DNA of 30,910 bases from positions 1-30,910 of the forward strand of contig CAKOIJ010000009.1 in the NCBI GenBank assembly GCA_934086775.1, given 5' to 3'. The DNA comes from an uncultured Bacilli bacterium. GTDB lineage: Bacteria > Bacillota_I > Bacilli_A > RF39 > UBA660. Below the pieces are notes generated by a model. It had not been told where the DNA came from. It ran no database searches and worked only from the letters and a program-made list of their open reading frames with translations. Shown here in pieces: positions 1 through 9,366 of the stretch (within the stretch, counting starts at the first letter, position 1; every line of letters starts with the position of its first letter). The translations under genes and the position numbers were made by a program.

Positions 1-2181
1 TTTATAATATTAAGTACTTTAGTTTTAATCATAACTTTATTATTATCTTTTGTGTTTAAAGATAATAAAGAAAATAATAATAAAATATCTAAAGTAGAAA
101 AATTGCTTTCTAAACCAGAAGGAATACAGGCTTATACATTAAATGGAAAAAAGACTGATATTTCTTATAATGATTTAATAGAGGGATATGAAATAGATAG
201 TATTACTTGTAAGAATGGAACTATTGCTACTTATAATAAAGAAGATAATAGTGTAAGTTTATCAAACATACATATGCCTGATTATTGTACTATGGATTTT
301 AAAAAAGGCATTTATACACTAACTTTCAATAGTGGTAATTTATTATATGATTTAAAGGATGTATCAAATATTAACTCAGAGTATATAACTTATAGTGTTA
401 AGGATGAAGTAGTTACTGTTACTGGAAAAAATGATGATGGATATGGTTTTATTAATGCAAGAGTTTATTTAGAAGCTAATAACACTTATATCTTTAATTG
501 TGATACTAATGGCGTATGGGGAACTAATCCAGGCACAAATACTGTAGAAGCCTTCTTAATGTTAAATGGAGAATATAATACCTTTTACCATTTATATAAT
601 AATAAAAAATTTGAATTTACTCCAAATGTAACAGGTGTATATTGGCTACGATTAGATGTTAATGCTACTAACAAAACATATACTTTTTATAACATTAATA
701 TATCGAAGAATATTTCTTCTAAAAATATAGGATATAAAGATGTATATGGTGAATTCCCTACATACTCTAGAGATGGATATATGATGCTTGGATGGTATTT
801 AGAAGATGGAACAAAGGTAGATAGTACATCTATTAATTATACAAAAAGAGATCATAGTATAACAGCAAAATGGAGTCGTTATAACTATGAAGTTAAATTA
901 AATGTTGTTAATGGATCTGGTTCTGCAACAAAAACAGTCGAACACGGAAGTAGTGTTTCATTTACTGGAATAAGTCCTAGTACTGGCTATTCGTCAAGTA
1001 ATCCAACTATAAGTTGTACAGGTGGAAGTTTAAGTGGTTCAACACTAACAGTAAGTAATGTAACAAGTTCGAGAACATGTACTGTTACATTTAAGAAAAT
1101 AGCTGTACCTCTATATAATCAATTACTTGCTGATAATCCAACGATAAGTACAAGAACAGACTTTAGTACAACGTTTACAAATACTAATACAGGAACTTTA
1201 TATAAAGCAACAGAAAGTATAGCTGGGGGAACTGCTAAAGATGTATATTACTTTGCAGGAGATGCAAAAAATAACTGGGTGAAATTTGGAGGTTTCTACT
1301 GGAGAATAATAAGAACAAATGCAGATGGAAGTATTAGAATGTTATATTCAGGAACAAGTCCTGATACAACAAATGGATATATAGATAAAAGTGCCTTTAA
1401 TAGTTCGTATGATAATTCAATGTATGCAGGGTATATGTATGGAACAAGTGGAACACTTGCTTCAAATAGAACTAATACAAATAATAGTACTATAAAAGGA
1501 GTGGTAGATACATGGTATAATAATAGCTTAAGTAGCTATACAAAATACATAAGTACAACTGCCGTATATTGTAATGATAGAGAAATAGGAAAGGGCACAT
1601 ATGTAGCTCAAAAAGAACTTAATAAAAATTCTGATAGTATGATTGCATTTGTTGATATAAATGATACAAGTAATCTTATAGCAGTACCTGATTTTCAGTA
1701 TAATTTTAAATTTTCGGCGAATATTAGGCTGTTAGATAATAAACAACCGACATATAATTGTACAAATATAAAAGATGCATTTTCGGGGAGTAATACAGAA
1801 GCTAAATTAACATATCCAATAGGACTAATGACAGCCGATGAAGTGGTATATGCTGGTGCGAATACTACTAATAGTTGGGAAGGTTCTTCTTCTACAGCGA
1901 ACGTTTGGTATTATTTAAATAGTACGGAAGGAAGCATAACAGGAAGTACTAACTGGTGGACAATTACACCTTCAATTAGTGCTAAAGTCTCATATAATAA
2001 TTCTATTTATGCAGCATATGTAGATAATGCATCTCTATATGTTCCTGATGTTTATCGAGGTTCTTCCCTTTTATATAATTCAAAAGCAGTTCGTCCTGTT
2101 ATAAGCATAAAATCTTGTGCTCTATGGTCATCGGGTAATGGTTCTTCTTCTAGCCCTTATGAAGTAAATGGTGGTTGCTAA
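1..2181 (+). CDS. Membrane-anchored surface protein with InlB-type repeat, 5' partial
   Basis: The frame is open to the window edge. The 17 codons before the GTG at 52 encode a hydrophobic stretch (FIILSTLVLIITLLLSFVF), so that GTG is an internal Val and the true start lies upstream. This stretch is a signal anchor or transmembrane segment, so the rest is probably extracellular. In the 726 visible residues, about 243-290 form a Listeria-Bacteroides (Flg_new/InlB B-type) repeat with DGYMMLGWYLEDGT and ending in AKW. A beta-rich repeat (LNVVNGSGSATKTVEHG to CTVTFKK) follows. Residues from about 370 form a large domain with FGGFYWRIIRTNADGSIRML, NWWTITPS and, near the end, VRPVISIKS and SSSPYEV. 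This domain recalls DUF6273-like modules of uncultured Firmicutes. Adhesion or sensing is a guess. The stop codon lies inside the terminator hairpin. Family identity is from memory and unverified. Confidence 0.75.
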   Translation, partial: FIILSTLVLIITLLLSFVFKDNKENNNKISKVEKLLSKPEGIQAYTLNGKKTDISYNDLIEGYEIDSITCKNGTIATYNKEDNSVSLSNIHMPDYCTMDFKKGIYTLTFNSGNLLYDLKDVSNINSEYITYSVKDEVVTVTGKNDDGYGFINARVYLEANNTYIFNCDTNGVWGTNPGTNTVEAFLMLNGEYNTFYHLYNNKKFEFTPNVTGVYWLRLDVNATNKTYTFYNINISKNISSKNIGYKDVYGEFPTYSRDGYMMLGWYLEDGTKVDSTSINYTKRDHSITAKWSRYNYEVKLNVVNGSGSATKTVEHGSSVSFTGISPSTGYSSSNPTISCTGGSLSGSTLTVSNVTSSRTCTVTFKKIAVPLYNQLLADNPTISTRTDFSTTFTNTNTGTLYKATESIAGGTAKDVYYFAGDAKNNWVKFGGFYWRIIRTNADGSIRMLYSGTSPDTTNGYIDKSAFNSSYDNSMYAGYMYGTSGTLASNRTNTNNSTIKGVVDTWYNNSLSSYTKYISTTAVYCNDREIGKGTYVAQKELNKNSDSMIAFVDINDTSNLIAVPDFQYNFKFSANIRLLDNKQPTYNCTNIKDAFSGSNTEAKLTYPIGLMTADEVVYAGANTTNSWEGSSSTANVWYYLNSTEGSITGSTNWWTITPSISAKVSYNNSIYAAYVDNASLYVPDVYRGSSLLYNSKAVRPVISIKSCALWSSGNGSSSSPYEVNGGC

Positions 2182-2194
2182 ACCACCTCTTTTC
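2170..2194 (+). terminator. Terminator of the surface-protein gene
   Basis: The inverted repeat GGTGGTT/AACCACC (2170-2176 and 2181-2187) has a 4-base loop and is followed by TCTTTTCTT. The stop codon TAA at 2179-2181 lies in the loop and start of the 3' arm, so the last codons (Gly-Gly-Cys) are part of the hairpin. Confidence 0.75.
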
Positions 2195-2203
2195 TTGTAT
2201 AAT
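2175..2203 (+). promoter_or_regulatory. rnr promoter nested in the upstream terminator
   Basis: TTGCTA (2175-2180), 17 bases, then TATAAT (2198-2203). The -35 hexamer lies in the loop of the preceding terminator hairpin. The expected transcript start near 2210 gives a leader of only about 16 bases carrying the AGGAG Shine-Dalgarno (2211-2215). Confidence 0.7.
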
Positions 2204-2225
2204 TATAAATAGGAGAATGATAGTT

Positions 2226-4307
2226 ATGAAAGAAGAAGTTTTGAATTTATTTAAGAGAAATGGTAATAAGAAAATTGATCCTATAGATATAGTAAAATAT
2301 TTTAATAAAGATTATAAAGTAGAAGATTTAAAAGAAATAATGAATATTTTATATGAATTAGTTAACGAGGGAGAAATAGTTAGTACTAAACATAATACTT
2401 TTAAATTAGTAAATGATGAATATATAAAAACTAAAATAGAAAGAGTATCTAGTGGAAATGGATATCTTTTACTAACTGATGGAGATATTTATGTAGATAA
2501 AAGGAACATGAATGGAGCACTAGATGGGGATTTAGTACTTGCTGAAACATATAAAAGATTTGGTAAATTAGAAGGAAAAGTAAAAAGGGTATTAGATAGA
2601 AATCTTCCATTAGGAGAAATATGTGTGGAGAATGGAATAACTTTTGTAAAGCCATTAAAAGAATATCCTTTAAATATAGAATTAACTATTAATAATGATA
2701 TAAATGTAGTTGAAGGAGAAATAGTTAAACTAAAAAGTATAAGAGAAGAAAAGGATTCTGTAATAGTTAAAGTTATAGAAAAGATAGGCCATAAAAATAG
2801 TCCTGATATAGACACATTAAAAGTAATGGCAGAACTTGGTGTTCCAACTGGTTTTAGCCCCGAAACTAAAGAAGAAGTTAAAAGTATACCAGGGGAAATA
2901 AGTGATAAAGATTTTATAGGTAGAAAAGATTTAACTGAAGAAATGATATTTACAATAGATGGAATTGATACAAAAGACATAGATGATGCAGTTGGACTTA
3001 AAGTGCTTGATAATGGTAACTATCTATTAAATGTTAGTATAGCAGATGTAACCAATTATGTAAAATGGAATTCTAGTTTATTTAATGATGCATATTTAAA
3101 AGGAAATTCAACTTATATGGCAGATAGAGTTGAGCCTATGCTACCAGTTGAACTTTCAAATGGAATATGTAGTTTAAATCCTAATGTTCTTAGATGCGCA
3201 GTTACTACAGAAATAGAATTTGATAAAACAGGTAATGTAGTAAATAAAAGAATGTTTCCAAGTATTATTAAATCAAGAAAGAAAATGAATTATGATGATA
3301 TAAATAAAATATTTGATGGTTCTCATGTAGAAGGATATGAAGAATTTGAAAGTACTTTACTTAATATGTTAGAACTTTCTAAAGTACTAAAGAAAAAGAA
3401 ATTGGAAAGAGGAGAAATAGAATTTGAGAGTAGTGAGATTAAACTAGTAGTAGATGAAAATGGTAAAGTAACAGATATTAAAAAAAGAACTCAAGGACTT
3501 GGAGAAAACTTAATAGAAGAATTTATGATAGCTAGTAATGAAGCAAGTATTAGTTTACTTAATGAGAAAACAGGGCTAGGAATATATAGAATTCATGCTA
3601 AACCAACTCCTAAAAAGATTGAAGAATTTGTTAGATTTATGAATACTTTAGGCTACAATATAAAAGGTAAGTTTAATTATAGTGATATATCTAATAAAAA
3701 TATACAAACTATAATGGAAGTTATAAAAGAAACAAAAGATAAAGAAATACTTTCTAAGAAATTATTAAGAAGTATGCAAAAAGCAATATATTCTGTTGAT
3801 AATATAGGCCACTTTGGATTAGCAAGTAAAATGTATACTCATGAAACAAGTCCAATTAGAAGATTTAGTGATTTACTACTTCATTATATGATTAAAATAG
3901 CTCTATTTAATATGGATATGGGCGTTAGTTTAAATGAAATATCAAGAGGGCTACCTGAAGCATGTGACCATATAAGTATGACTGAAAGAAGAAGTGATGA
4001 GTGTGAGTATGCAGTTAATGATATGAAAATAGCTGAATATATGATGGATCACATAGGAGAAGAATATATGGCTACAGTAGATGGACTACTTAAAAATGGT
4101 TTCTTTGTTGAAACAGATAACTTTGTAGAAGGCTTTGTTAGTTTAGATACAATTAATGACTTTTATACACTAAGTGATGACTCTTTATATTATTATAATA
4201 GAAAGAAAAGAATTGTGCTTAAACTAGGAGACAGAGTTAAAGTAAAATGTATAGCCGCTAATAAAGAAACTAGACATATTGATTTTATATTAGTAGATGA
4301 TAGGTAA
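2226..4307 (+). CDS. rnr: Ribonuclease R (RNase II/R family 3'-5' exoribonuclease)
   Basis: 693 residues, close to the usual RNase R length. It degrades structured RNA 3' to 5' and works with tmRNA/SmpB in clearing stalled mRNAs, which fits smpB being the next gene. The order is an N-terminal winged helix (about residues 1-60), OB-fold cold-shock domains, and the RNB catalytic domain with its Asp cluster in IDTKDIDDAVGL. Further RNB motifs are HETSPIRRFSDLLLH and SMTERRSDECE, and a C-terminal S1 domain follows (GLLKNGFFVETDNFVEGFVSL). No long lysine-rich tail is present. I chose ATG 2226 because AGGAG ends 10 bases upstream. ATG 2217 is only one base from that Shine-Dalgarno, and upstream in-frame codons lie within the previous gene's terminator. 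Confidence 0.95.
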   Translation: MKEEVLNLFKRNGNKKIDPIDIVKYFNKDYKVEDLKEIMNILYELVNEGEIVSTKHNTFKLVNDEYIKTKIERVSSGNGYLLLTDGDIYVDKRNMNGALDGDLVLAETYKRFGKLEGKVKRVLDRNLPLGEICVENGITFVKPLKEYPLNIELTINNDINVVEGEIVKLKSIREEKDSVIVKVIEKIGHKNSPDIDTLKVMAELGVPTGFSPETKEEVKSIPGEISDKDFIGRKDLTEEMIFTIDGIDTKDIDDAVGLKVLDNGNYLLNVSIADVTNYVKWNSSLFNDAYLKGNSTYMADRVEPMLPVELSNGICSLNPNVLRCAVTTEIEFDKTGNVVNKRMFPSIIKSRKKMNYDDINKIFDGSHVEGYEEFESTLLNMLELSKVLKKKKLERGEIEFESSEIKLVVDENGKVTDIKKRTQGLGENLIEEFMIASNEASISLLNEKTGLGIYRIHAKPTPKKIEEFVRFMNTLGYNIKGKFNYSDISNKNIQTIMEVIKETKDKEILSKKLLRSMQKAIYSVDNIGHFGLASKMYTHETSPIRRFSDLLLHYMIKIALFNMDMGVSLNEISRGLPEACDHISMTERRSDECEYAVNDMKIAEYMMDHIGEEYMATVDGLLKNGFFVETDNFVEGFVSLDTINDFYTLSDDSLYYYNRKKRIVLKLGDRVKVKCIAANKETRHIDFILVDDR

Positions 4308-4352
4308 AAATATTAAGATAAAATGATGTAGAAAAAATATTAATTTTATAAG

Positions 4353-4381
4353 TTGATATTGTTTCTCTAGCATGGTATACT
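4353..4381 (+). promoter_or_regulatory. smpB promoter
   Basis: TTGATA (4353-4358), 17 bases, TATACT (4376-4381), about 40 bases before the smpB start. This suggests that smpB is transcribed separately from rnr as well as possibly by read-through. Confidence 0.65.
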
Positions 4382-4421
4382 AATGAAACAAATTTTACTT
4401 AAATGAAGAAGGTGAAATTAC

Positions 4422-4844
4422 ATGGAAATAATAAATAGAAAAGCAAAATTTAATTATTTTATAAAAGATGAAATTGAATGTGGAATAGTACTTATTGGTA
4501 CTGAGATTAAAAGTATAAGAAAAGGCTCTGTTAGTTTAGATGACTCTTATGCTAGAATTAAAAATGGGGAGGTATTTTTAACTAATACATACATAGCTAA
4601 ATATGAAGAAGGTAATATATTTAATCATGATGAAAGAAGAGAAAGAAAGCTTTTGCTTCATAAAAATGAGATAAATAAACTTATTAAATTAATAGAATTA
4701 GAAGGTGTAACTTTAGTACCACTTAAAATTTATTTTAAAAAGAATAAAGCAAAAGTACTGTTAGGTGTATGCAAGGGTAAAAAACTTTATGATAAAAGAG
4801 AAGTAATTAAAAAAAGAGATTTAGAAAGAGAAAGAAATTATTAA
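4422..4844 (+). CDS. smpB: SsrA-binding protein SmpB (tmRNA partner)
   Basis: 140 residues, slightly shorter than the common 150-160. SmpB binds tmRNA and stalled ribosomes in trans-translation. Recognisable family blocks are NRKAKFNYFIKDEIECGIVL, GTEIKSIRKGSVSLDDSYA, FNHDERRERKLLLHK, TLVPLKIYFKK and the basic C-terminal tail GKKLYDKREVIKKRDLERE, which enters the decoding centre. The ATG at 4422 follows GAAGGTG at a suitable distance. The tmRNA gene ssrA was not seen in this window. The 3' end of the coding region is the 5' arm of the terminator. Confidence 0.95.
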   Translation: MEIINRKAKFNYFIKDEIECGIVLIGTEIKSIRKGSVSLDDSYARIKNGEVFLTNTYIAKYEEGNIFNHDERRERKLLLHKNEINKLIKLIELEGVTLVPLKIYFKKNKAKVLLGVCKGKKLYDKREVIKKRDLERERNY

Positions 4845-4870
4845 AAATTCTTTCTCTTTTATTTTTTTTA
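4825..4870 (+). terminator. Terminator of smpB
   Basis: AAAGAGAAAGAA (4825-4836) pairs with TTCTTTCTCTTT (4848-4859), a perfect 12-base inverted repeat, followed by a T-rich run. The 5' arm encodes the last residues of SmpB. Confidence 0.75.
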
Positions 4871-4873
4871 ATG

Positions 4874-4879
4874 TATAAT
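4874..4879 (+). promoter_or_regulatory. mutS -10 element
   Basis: TATAAT directly after TG, 17 bases downstream of a weak -35 (TTTCTC at 4851-4856) that lies in the smpB terminator. The expected transcript start is near 4886, about 11 bases before the preferred mutS ATG. Confidence 0.5.
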
Positions 4880-4896
4880 AGTTAATGAGTGATATT

Positions 4897-7422
4897 ATGA
4901 AATTAGATGAAGTAGATATTGAAATGTTAAGTCCTATGATGAGGGAATATGCTAAAACAAAAAAAGAATATATGGATGTTTTACTCTTTTATAGATTAGG
5001 TGACTTTTATGAGATGTTTTTTGAGGATGCAATAACTGCAAGTCATGAACTAGAACTAACTCTTACAGGAAAAAATGCTGGTTTAAAAGAAAGAGTTCCT
5101 ATGTGTGGGGTGCCACATCATGCAGTTAATGTTTATTTAGAAAAACTAATAGATAAAGGATATAAAGTGGCAATATGCGAACAAGTAGAAGACCCTAAAG
5201 AAGCAAAAGGAATTGTAAAAAGGGAAGTAGTAGAAGTAGTTAGTAAAGGAACTATAACTTCTAGTGAAAGTCTAGATGAAAAAAACTACAACTTTATAGG
5301 TAGTATAACAGATTATACTTATATATATGCTCTTTCATATATGGATTTATTAAGTGGAAGAATGTTTGCAACATTCATAAGCCATGATAATGAAAAATTA
5401 ATAAGTGAAATAGTAAGTCTTGGTATAAAAGAAATAATAGTAAGAAGTGATTTTAATGCTGAAATAACTTCTTTACTTAAAACAAACTATAATGTATATG
5501 TAAGTATTTATGATAAAGACTATAGTGATATTAATAAAAACAAAGTAAGTAGCTTAAACGATATAAAACTAGAAAATAACTCACTTATGTTAATAAGTTA
5601 TATAACATTTAATCAAAAGAAAGAACTTAAACACTTAATGGAACCAGAATATGTTGACTCTAAATGTTATTTAAGTTTAAACAAAGAAACTATTAGGAAT
5701 TTAGAGCTAACTGAAACTATAAGAAATAAAGATAGAATGTATAGTTTATTATGGCTTCTTGATAAAACTAAAACTAGTATGGGTTCTAGACTACTTAAAG
5801 AGTTTATATTAAAACCTCTTACTAATATAAAAGATATAGAAGAAAGGCATGACTTAATTGAACTTCTAAATAAAGAATTTCTACTTAAAAGTGAACTAAA
5901 AGAATTCTTATACGAAATATATGATCTAGAAAGACTTGTAGGTAAGGTAAGTATATCTTCTGTAAACGCAAGAGACTTATTACAACTTAAAAATAGTATA
6001 AGAGTATTACCTGATATAAACTTAATACTTGAAAGTTTAAACTTAGAAAAAGTAAAAGTGTTTCCAGAATTATATGATTTACTAGAAAATTCTATTGATA
6101 TAGATGCACCTATCACCATAAAAGAAGGCGGAATAATAAAGACTGGTTTCTCTAGTGAACTTGATGAACTAAAAAGTATAAGAAAAAACGGTAAAGACTT
6201 CATTAGTAAATTTGAAAATGAAGAAAGAGAAAGAACAGGAATTAAAACTTTAAAAGTTGGATATAACAAAGTATTTGGTTATTATATTGAAGTAAGTAAA
6301 GGACAAGCTGATAATGTTAAAGAAGAATTTGGATATGTAAGAAAACAAACAATTAGTAATAGTGAAAGATTTATAACACCTTTACTTAAAGAAAAAGAAG
6401 ATATGATACTTAATGCAGAAGAAAAAATTAAATCATTAGAATATGAACTATTTAATAAAATAAAAGATGAAGTAAGTAAAAATATAAGAGATCTTCAAGA
6501 GGTAAGTAAAAGAATTGCTTATTTAGATGTAATGCAAAGTTTAAGTACAGTAAGTGAAGAATGTAACTTTGTAAGACCTACTATTAATGAGGAACATATA
6601 ATTAATGTATTAGATGCAAGACACCCAGTAGTTGAAAAAGTAATTAAAGGTGACTATATAAGTAATGATATAATTATGGATAAAGATACATCAGTACTTT
6701 TAATAACCGGGCCTAATATGAGTGGTAAAAGTACTTATATGAGAACTCTTGCTGTATTAATAATATTAAATCAAATAGGATGTTTTGTACCAGCAAAAGA
6801 AGCAAACATTCCGGTATTTGATAAAATATTTACTAGAATTGGAGCATCAGACGATTTAGTAGGTGGAGAGAGTACATTCATGGTTGAAATGAAAGAAAGT
6901 GCTTATGCCCTTAAAAATGCTACAATTAATAGTTTAATATTATTTGATGAACTAGGCCGTGGTACTAGCACATATGATGGTATAAGTTTAGCTGGAAGTA
7001 TTATTTCATATATAACTAAACATATAAAATGTAAAACTATGTTTAGTACCCATTATCATGAACTAACTAAAATGAGTGAATTAGATCCTAGCATTAAAAA
7101 TGTACATGTTACAATCGATGAAAATGAAGGTGGAGTAGTATTTCTTCATAAGGTTCTTAATGGTGCAGTTGATAGAAGCTATGGTGTTAATGTAGCAGAA
7201 CTAGCTGGTTTACCAGAAGAGGTAACAGAAGAAGCTAGAAAGTTACTTAGGGTGTATGAAAAAGAAAGCAAAGAAGAAAAAACTCATATAAAACAATTTG
7301 AACTAGATTTAGAAACTCCAGTAAAAGATCCACTAAGAGAGTTTTTAAGACAAATAAACCCACTTGAAGTAACTCCTATGGAAGCATTAAAACTACTAGA
7401 TGAAATAAAGAAAATTAAGTAA
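4897..7422 (+). CDS. mutS: DNA mismatch repair protein MutS
   Basis: About 841 residues, typical for MutS1. It recognises mismatches and small loops as an ATP-dependent dimer. The N-terminal mismatch-binding domain carries the Phe-x-Glu wedge in RLGDFYEMFFEDA. Connector and lever domains follow. The C-terminal ABC-type ATPase has Walker A GPNMSGKST (codon about 609 counted from ATG 4885), the signature region GGESTFMVEM, Walker B LFDELGRGTST and the TMFSTHYHEL switch. I prefer ATG 4897, with GAGTGA as Shine-Dalgarno, over ATG 4885, which lies almost at the predicted transcript start. The difference is four residues. mutL is not in the window, and the next gene is convergent. Confidence 0.95.
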   Translation: MKLDEVDIEMLSPMMREYAKTKKEYMDVLLFYRLGDFYEMFFEDAITASHELELTLTGKNAGLKERVPMCGVPHHAVNVYLEKLIDKGYKVAICEQVEDPKEAKGIVKREVVEVVSKGTITSSESLDEKNYNFIGSITDYTYIYALSYMDLLSGRMFATFISHDNEKLISEIVSLGIKEIIVRSDFNAEITSLLKTNYNVYVSIYDKDYSDINKNKVSSLNDIKLENNSLMLISYITFNQKKELKHLMEPEYVDSKCYLSLNKETIRNLELTETIRNKDRMYSLLWLLDKTKTSMGSRLLKEFILKPLTNIKDIEERHDLIELLNKEFLLKSELKEFLYEIYDLERLVGKVSISSVNARDLLQLKNSIRVLPDINLILESLNLEKVKVFPELYDLLENSIDIDAPITIKEGGIIKTGFSSELDELKSIRKNGKDFISKFENEERERTGIKTLKVGYNKVFGYYIEVSKGQADNVKEEFGYVRKQTISNSERFITPLLKEKEDMILNAEEKIKSLEYELFNKIKDEVSKNIRDLQEVSKRIAYLDVMQSLSTVSEECNFVRPTINEEHIINVLDARHPVVEKVIKGDYISNDIIMDKDTSVLLITGPNMSGKSTYMRTLAVLIILNQIGCFVPAKEANIPVFDKIFTRIGASDDLVGGESTFMVEMKESAYALKNATINSLILFDELGRGTSTYDGISLAGSIISYITKHIKCKTMFSTHYHELTKMSELDPSIKNVHVTIDENEGGVVFLHKVLNGAVDRSYGVNVAELAGLPEEVTEEARKLLRVYEKESKEEKTHIKQFELDLETPVKDPLREFLRQINPLEVTPMEALKLLDEIKKIK

Positions 7423-7479
7423 AATTAATTATTCGCACGAAAAAGGTGTGAAAATATAAAAAACATGAATAAAATAAAC

Positions 7480-7508
7480 AAAAACACTGAAATTAATCAG
7501 TGTTTTTT
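7480..7508. terminator. Bidirectional terminator between mutS and the phosphoesterase gene
   Basis: AAAAACACTGA (7480-7490) and TCAGTGTTTTT (7497-7507) form a perfect 11-base inverted repeat with loop AATTAA, serving both converging genes. The minus-strand stop codon TGA is at 7497-7499, inside the arm. Confidence 0.8.
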
Positions 7509-8348
7509 AAGTAGTTTAATATTAGAAAAGTACGGAGTAGTGTAAATAAATGATGGTATTAAGCCGTTATATCTTCTAAAGCCTTCATTAATAATTAAAT
7601 GAGTATTATTAAATAAATGTTTTCCTTTAACAAATGGCACTTTTATAAAAGGTTTAAAATCTCTAAAATATTCCATATGGCCTTCTAAAATACTATCATC
7701 TAATATTTTACTCTTACTTAAATATCCTCCGTGTAAATGACCTGAAAATATTAAATCAAATTTATTAATATTGTCCTTATTAATTTTAAATGAATTATAA
7801 ACTGATAAAGGATCGTGCACTAAAGAAATATTATAGTACTTTTTATTCACTTTTATACTATTTAAAACATTATTTAAAATGAAACCATTTTCATTAAAAA
7901 TATTCTTTCTATCATAAGCTTCAATAGGTACTCTGATGCCACTTATAGATAAATTGTTAAAATAAGCTGTTTCATTATCAAGAGGAAATAAATTAGTATT
8001 ATATTTTAAACTTTCAAATCTCTTAATAACTTCTTCTAAGTGCTTAGTATTAATATCATGATTACCTAATGAAATATATATGGGACATTTACCTAGTATA
8101 CTTATATTATCTAAAATACTTTTTACTTTATTAAAAGATTTATTATTTAAATACATATTGGAATTCATAATATCTCCAGAAATTAGTATTAAATCATATT
8201 TACTATTTATAACTAAATTTTTTAATGTAATTAAAAACTTAGAGTTAATAAAATTATTAAAATGAGTATCTGCTATACCTAAAATATTATATTCTTTATT
8301 TAACTTACTACTTAAAAGAGTATACTTTCTAACTATGTAATTAGTCAC
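7497..8348 (-). CDS. Calcineurin-like metallophosphoesterase (YkuE-like)
   Basis: 283 residues with the full set of metallophosphoesterase motifs for a dinuclear metal centre: GIADTHFNN (DxH), LISGDIMN (GD), ISLGNHDI (GNHD), SLVHDPLS (H) and FSGHLHGG (GHxH). The layout matches YkuE-type phosphoesterases, but this copy has no obvious signal peptide. The substrate cannot be told from sequence; cell-envelope or nucleotide phosphodiesters are both possible. The start is GTG at 8348, overlapping the end of rnhC by 8 bases (GTGACTAA), which indicates translational coupling in an rnhC-phosphoesterase operon. No nearby ATG would keep the N-terminal strand. Confidence 0.85.
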   Translation of the reverse strand: MTNYIVRKYTLLSSKLNKEYNILGIADTHFNNFINSKFLITLKNLVINSKYDLILISGDIMNSNMYLNNKSFNKVKSILDNISILGKCPIYISLGNHDINTKHLEEVIKRFESLKYNTNLFPLDNETAYFNNLSISGIRVPIEAYDRKNIFNENGFILNNVLNSIKVNKKYYNISLVHDPLSVYNSFKINKDNINKFDLIFSGHLHGGYLSKSKILDDSILEGHMEYFRDFKPFIKVPFVKGKHLFNNTHLIINEGFRRYNGLIPSFIYTTPYFSNIKLLKKH

Positions 8349-9267
8349 TGTTAAGTATCCTATTAGTATTCTTAAAACTTATTTTAGATATCTCATTTAA
8401 TACATCTTTTCCTTTAGATTTAACAAGTTCTTTCCCGGCTTCATCAACTTTAATTCCTGCACCCTTTGGAATTAATATCCCTAGTGACTTTTCAAGTTTC
8501 TCTTGTTCTTTTAAAAATATATATCTGCTTATTATGCTCGCACACGCAACAGAAAGGTTTTTATCCTCAGCTTTTGTCATAAAAGTAATTCCAGTTACCT
8601 TATCTTTTATTTCTCTTAAATAATTATAGTATACTCCTGGTAAACAAAATTGATCAACTATAATTTTATCATAATTAAAACCTTTACTTTTCATTTTAAA
8701 AAGCATCTTATTGTGCATTATAGCTTTAACTTTATTCATGTTTATTCCTTTATTAACCCATTCATTATATTCCTTATTACTTAATATAATGCTTTCATAA
8801 GGAATTCTTTTCATAATAAGTGGCGCTATACTTAATATCTTTTTATCAGTAAGTTTCTTTGAGTCATGTACTTTTAAGCTTTCTAGGAATTTAATATTAA
8901 CTTTATCCATAAAACATGCAGTTACAACTATAGGAAGAAAATAGTCTCCAGTTCCAACTTCATCACTTCCAATAGCAGAGAAGTAATAATTACTTTTATC
9001 TATCATAGATTCTTTCTTTTCTTCAGTGGTTCTAGTGTCAACATTAATATTATTTAAAAATTTTTCTTGATCTTTCCACATATTGGCATCTATATCAGCG
9101 GATATTCCTTGAAACATAACTTTACCACTTTCATATAAAGTAACTACAGTGTCAGCTTCAACTGCTTGAAACACTGCATATGGAGGAGTTTTTTCTTTCC
9201 TTTTATCCATATAATATTCTATCATTTTTTCTCTAATATTATCACTCACTTTAAATACAATTGTCAT
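8341..9267 (-). CDS. rnhC: Ribonuclease HIII
   Basis: 308 residues, the normal length for RNase HIII, which removes RNA from RNA/DNA hybrids. The N-terminal TBP-like substrate-binding domain (about 1-90; PPYAVFQAVEADTVVTLYES, GKVMFQG) separates HIII from HII. The catalytic domain starts at AIGSDEVGTGDYFLPIVV with the Asp-Glu pair, followed by HDSKKLTDKK and the Asp of IIVDQF. The ATG at 9267 follows GAGGTTGA. In Bacillus, rnhC lies beside zapA-cvpA, and here it is divergent from cvpA across a 99-base gap, so an old neighbourhood is partly kept. Confidence 0.95.
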   Translation of the reverse strand: MTIVFKVSDNIREKMIEYYMDKRKEKTPPYAVFQAVEADTVVTLYESGKVMFQGISADIDANMWKDQEKFLNNINVDTRTTEEKKESMIDKSNYYFSAIGSDEVGTGDYFLPIVVTACFMDKVNIKFLESLKVHDSKKLTDKKILSIAPLIMKRIPYESIILSNKEYNEWVNKGINMNKVKAIMHNKMLFKMKSKGFNYDKIIVDQFCLPGVYYNYLREIKDKVTGITFMTKAEDKNLSVACASIISRYIFLKEQEKLEKSLGILIPKGAGIKVDEAGKELVKSKGKDVLNEISKISFKNTNRILNSD

Positions 9268-9366
9268 TTATATCAACCTCAAAATTATTTTATCATAAAA
9301 GTGTTTATTTTTCTATTATTTTATAATATAATTATTTTAGTAAATATTAATAAAGGAGGAAATATT

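Noticed and set aside
2489..2980. 163-codon minus-strand open frame opposite rnr
   Set aside because: It is fully antisense to the RNase R coding region, has no ribosome-binding site, and its Ser/Phe/Leu-rich composition is the usual shadow of an AT-rich gene.
5667..6269. 200-codon minus-strand open frame opposite mutS
   Set aside because: It lies wholly inside mutS with a low-complexity Ser/Leu/Phe product and no start signals; an antisense shadow.
7423..7479. A dif site or small gene after mutS
   Set aside because: Only 57 bases of AT-rich spacer with no convincing dif-like palindrome, Shine-Dalgarno or open frame.
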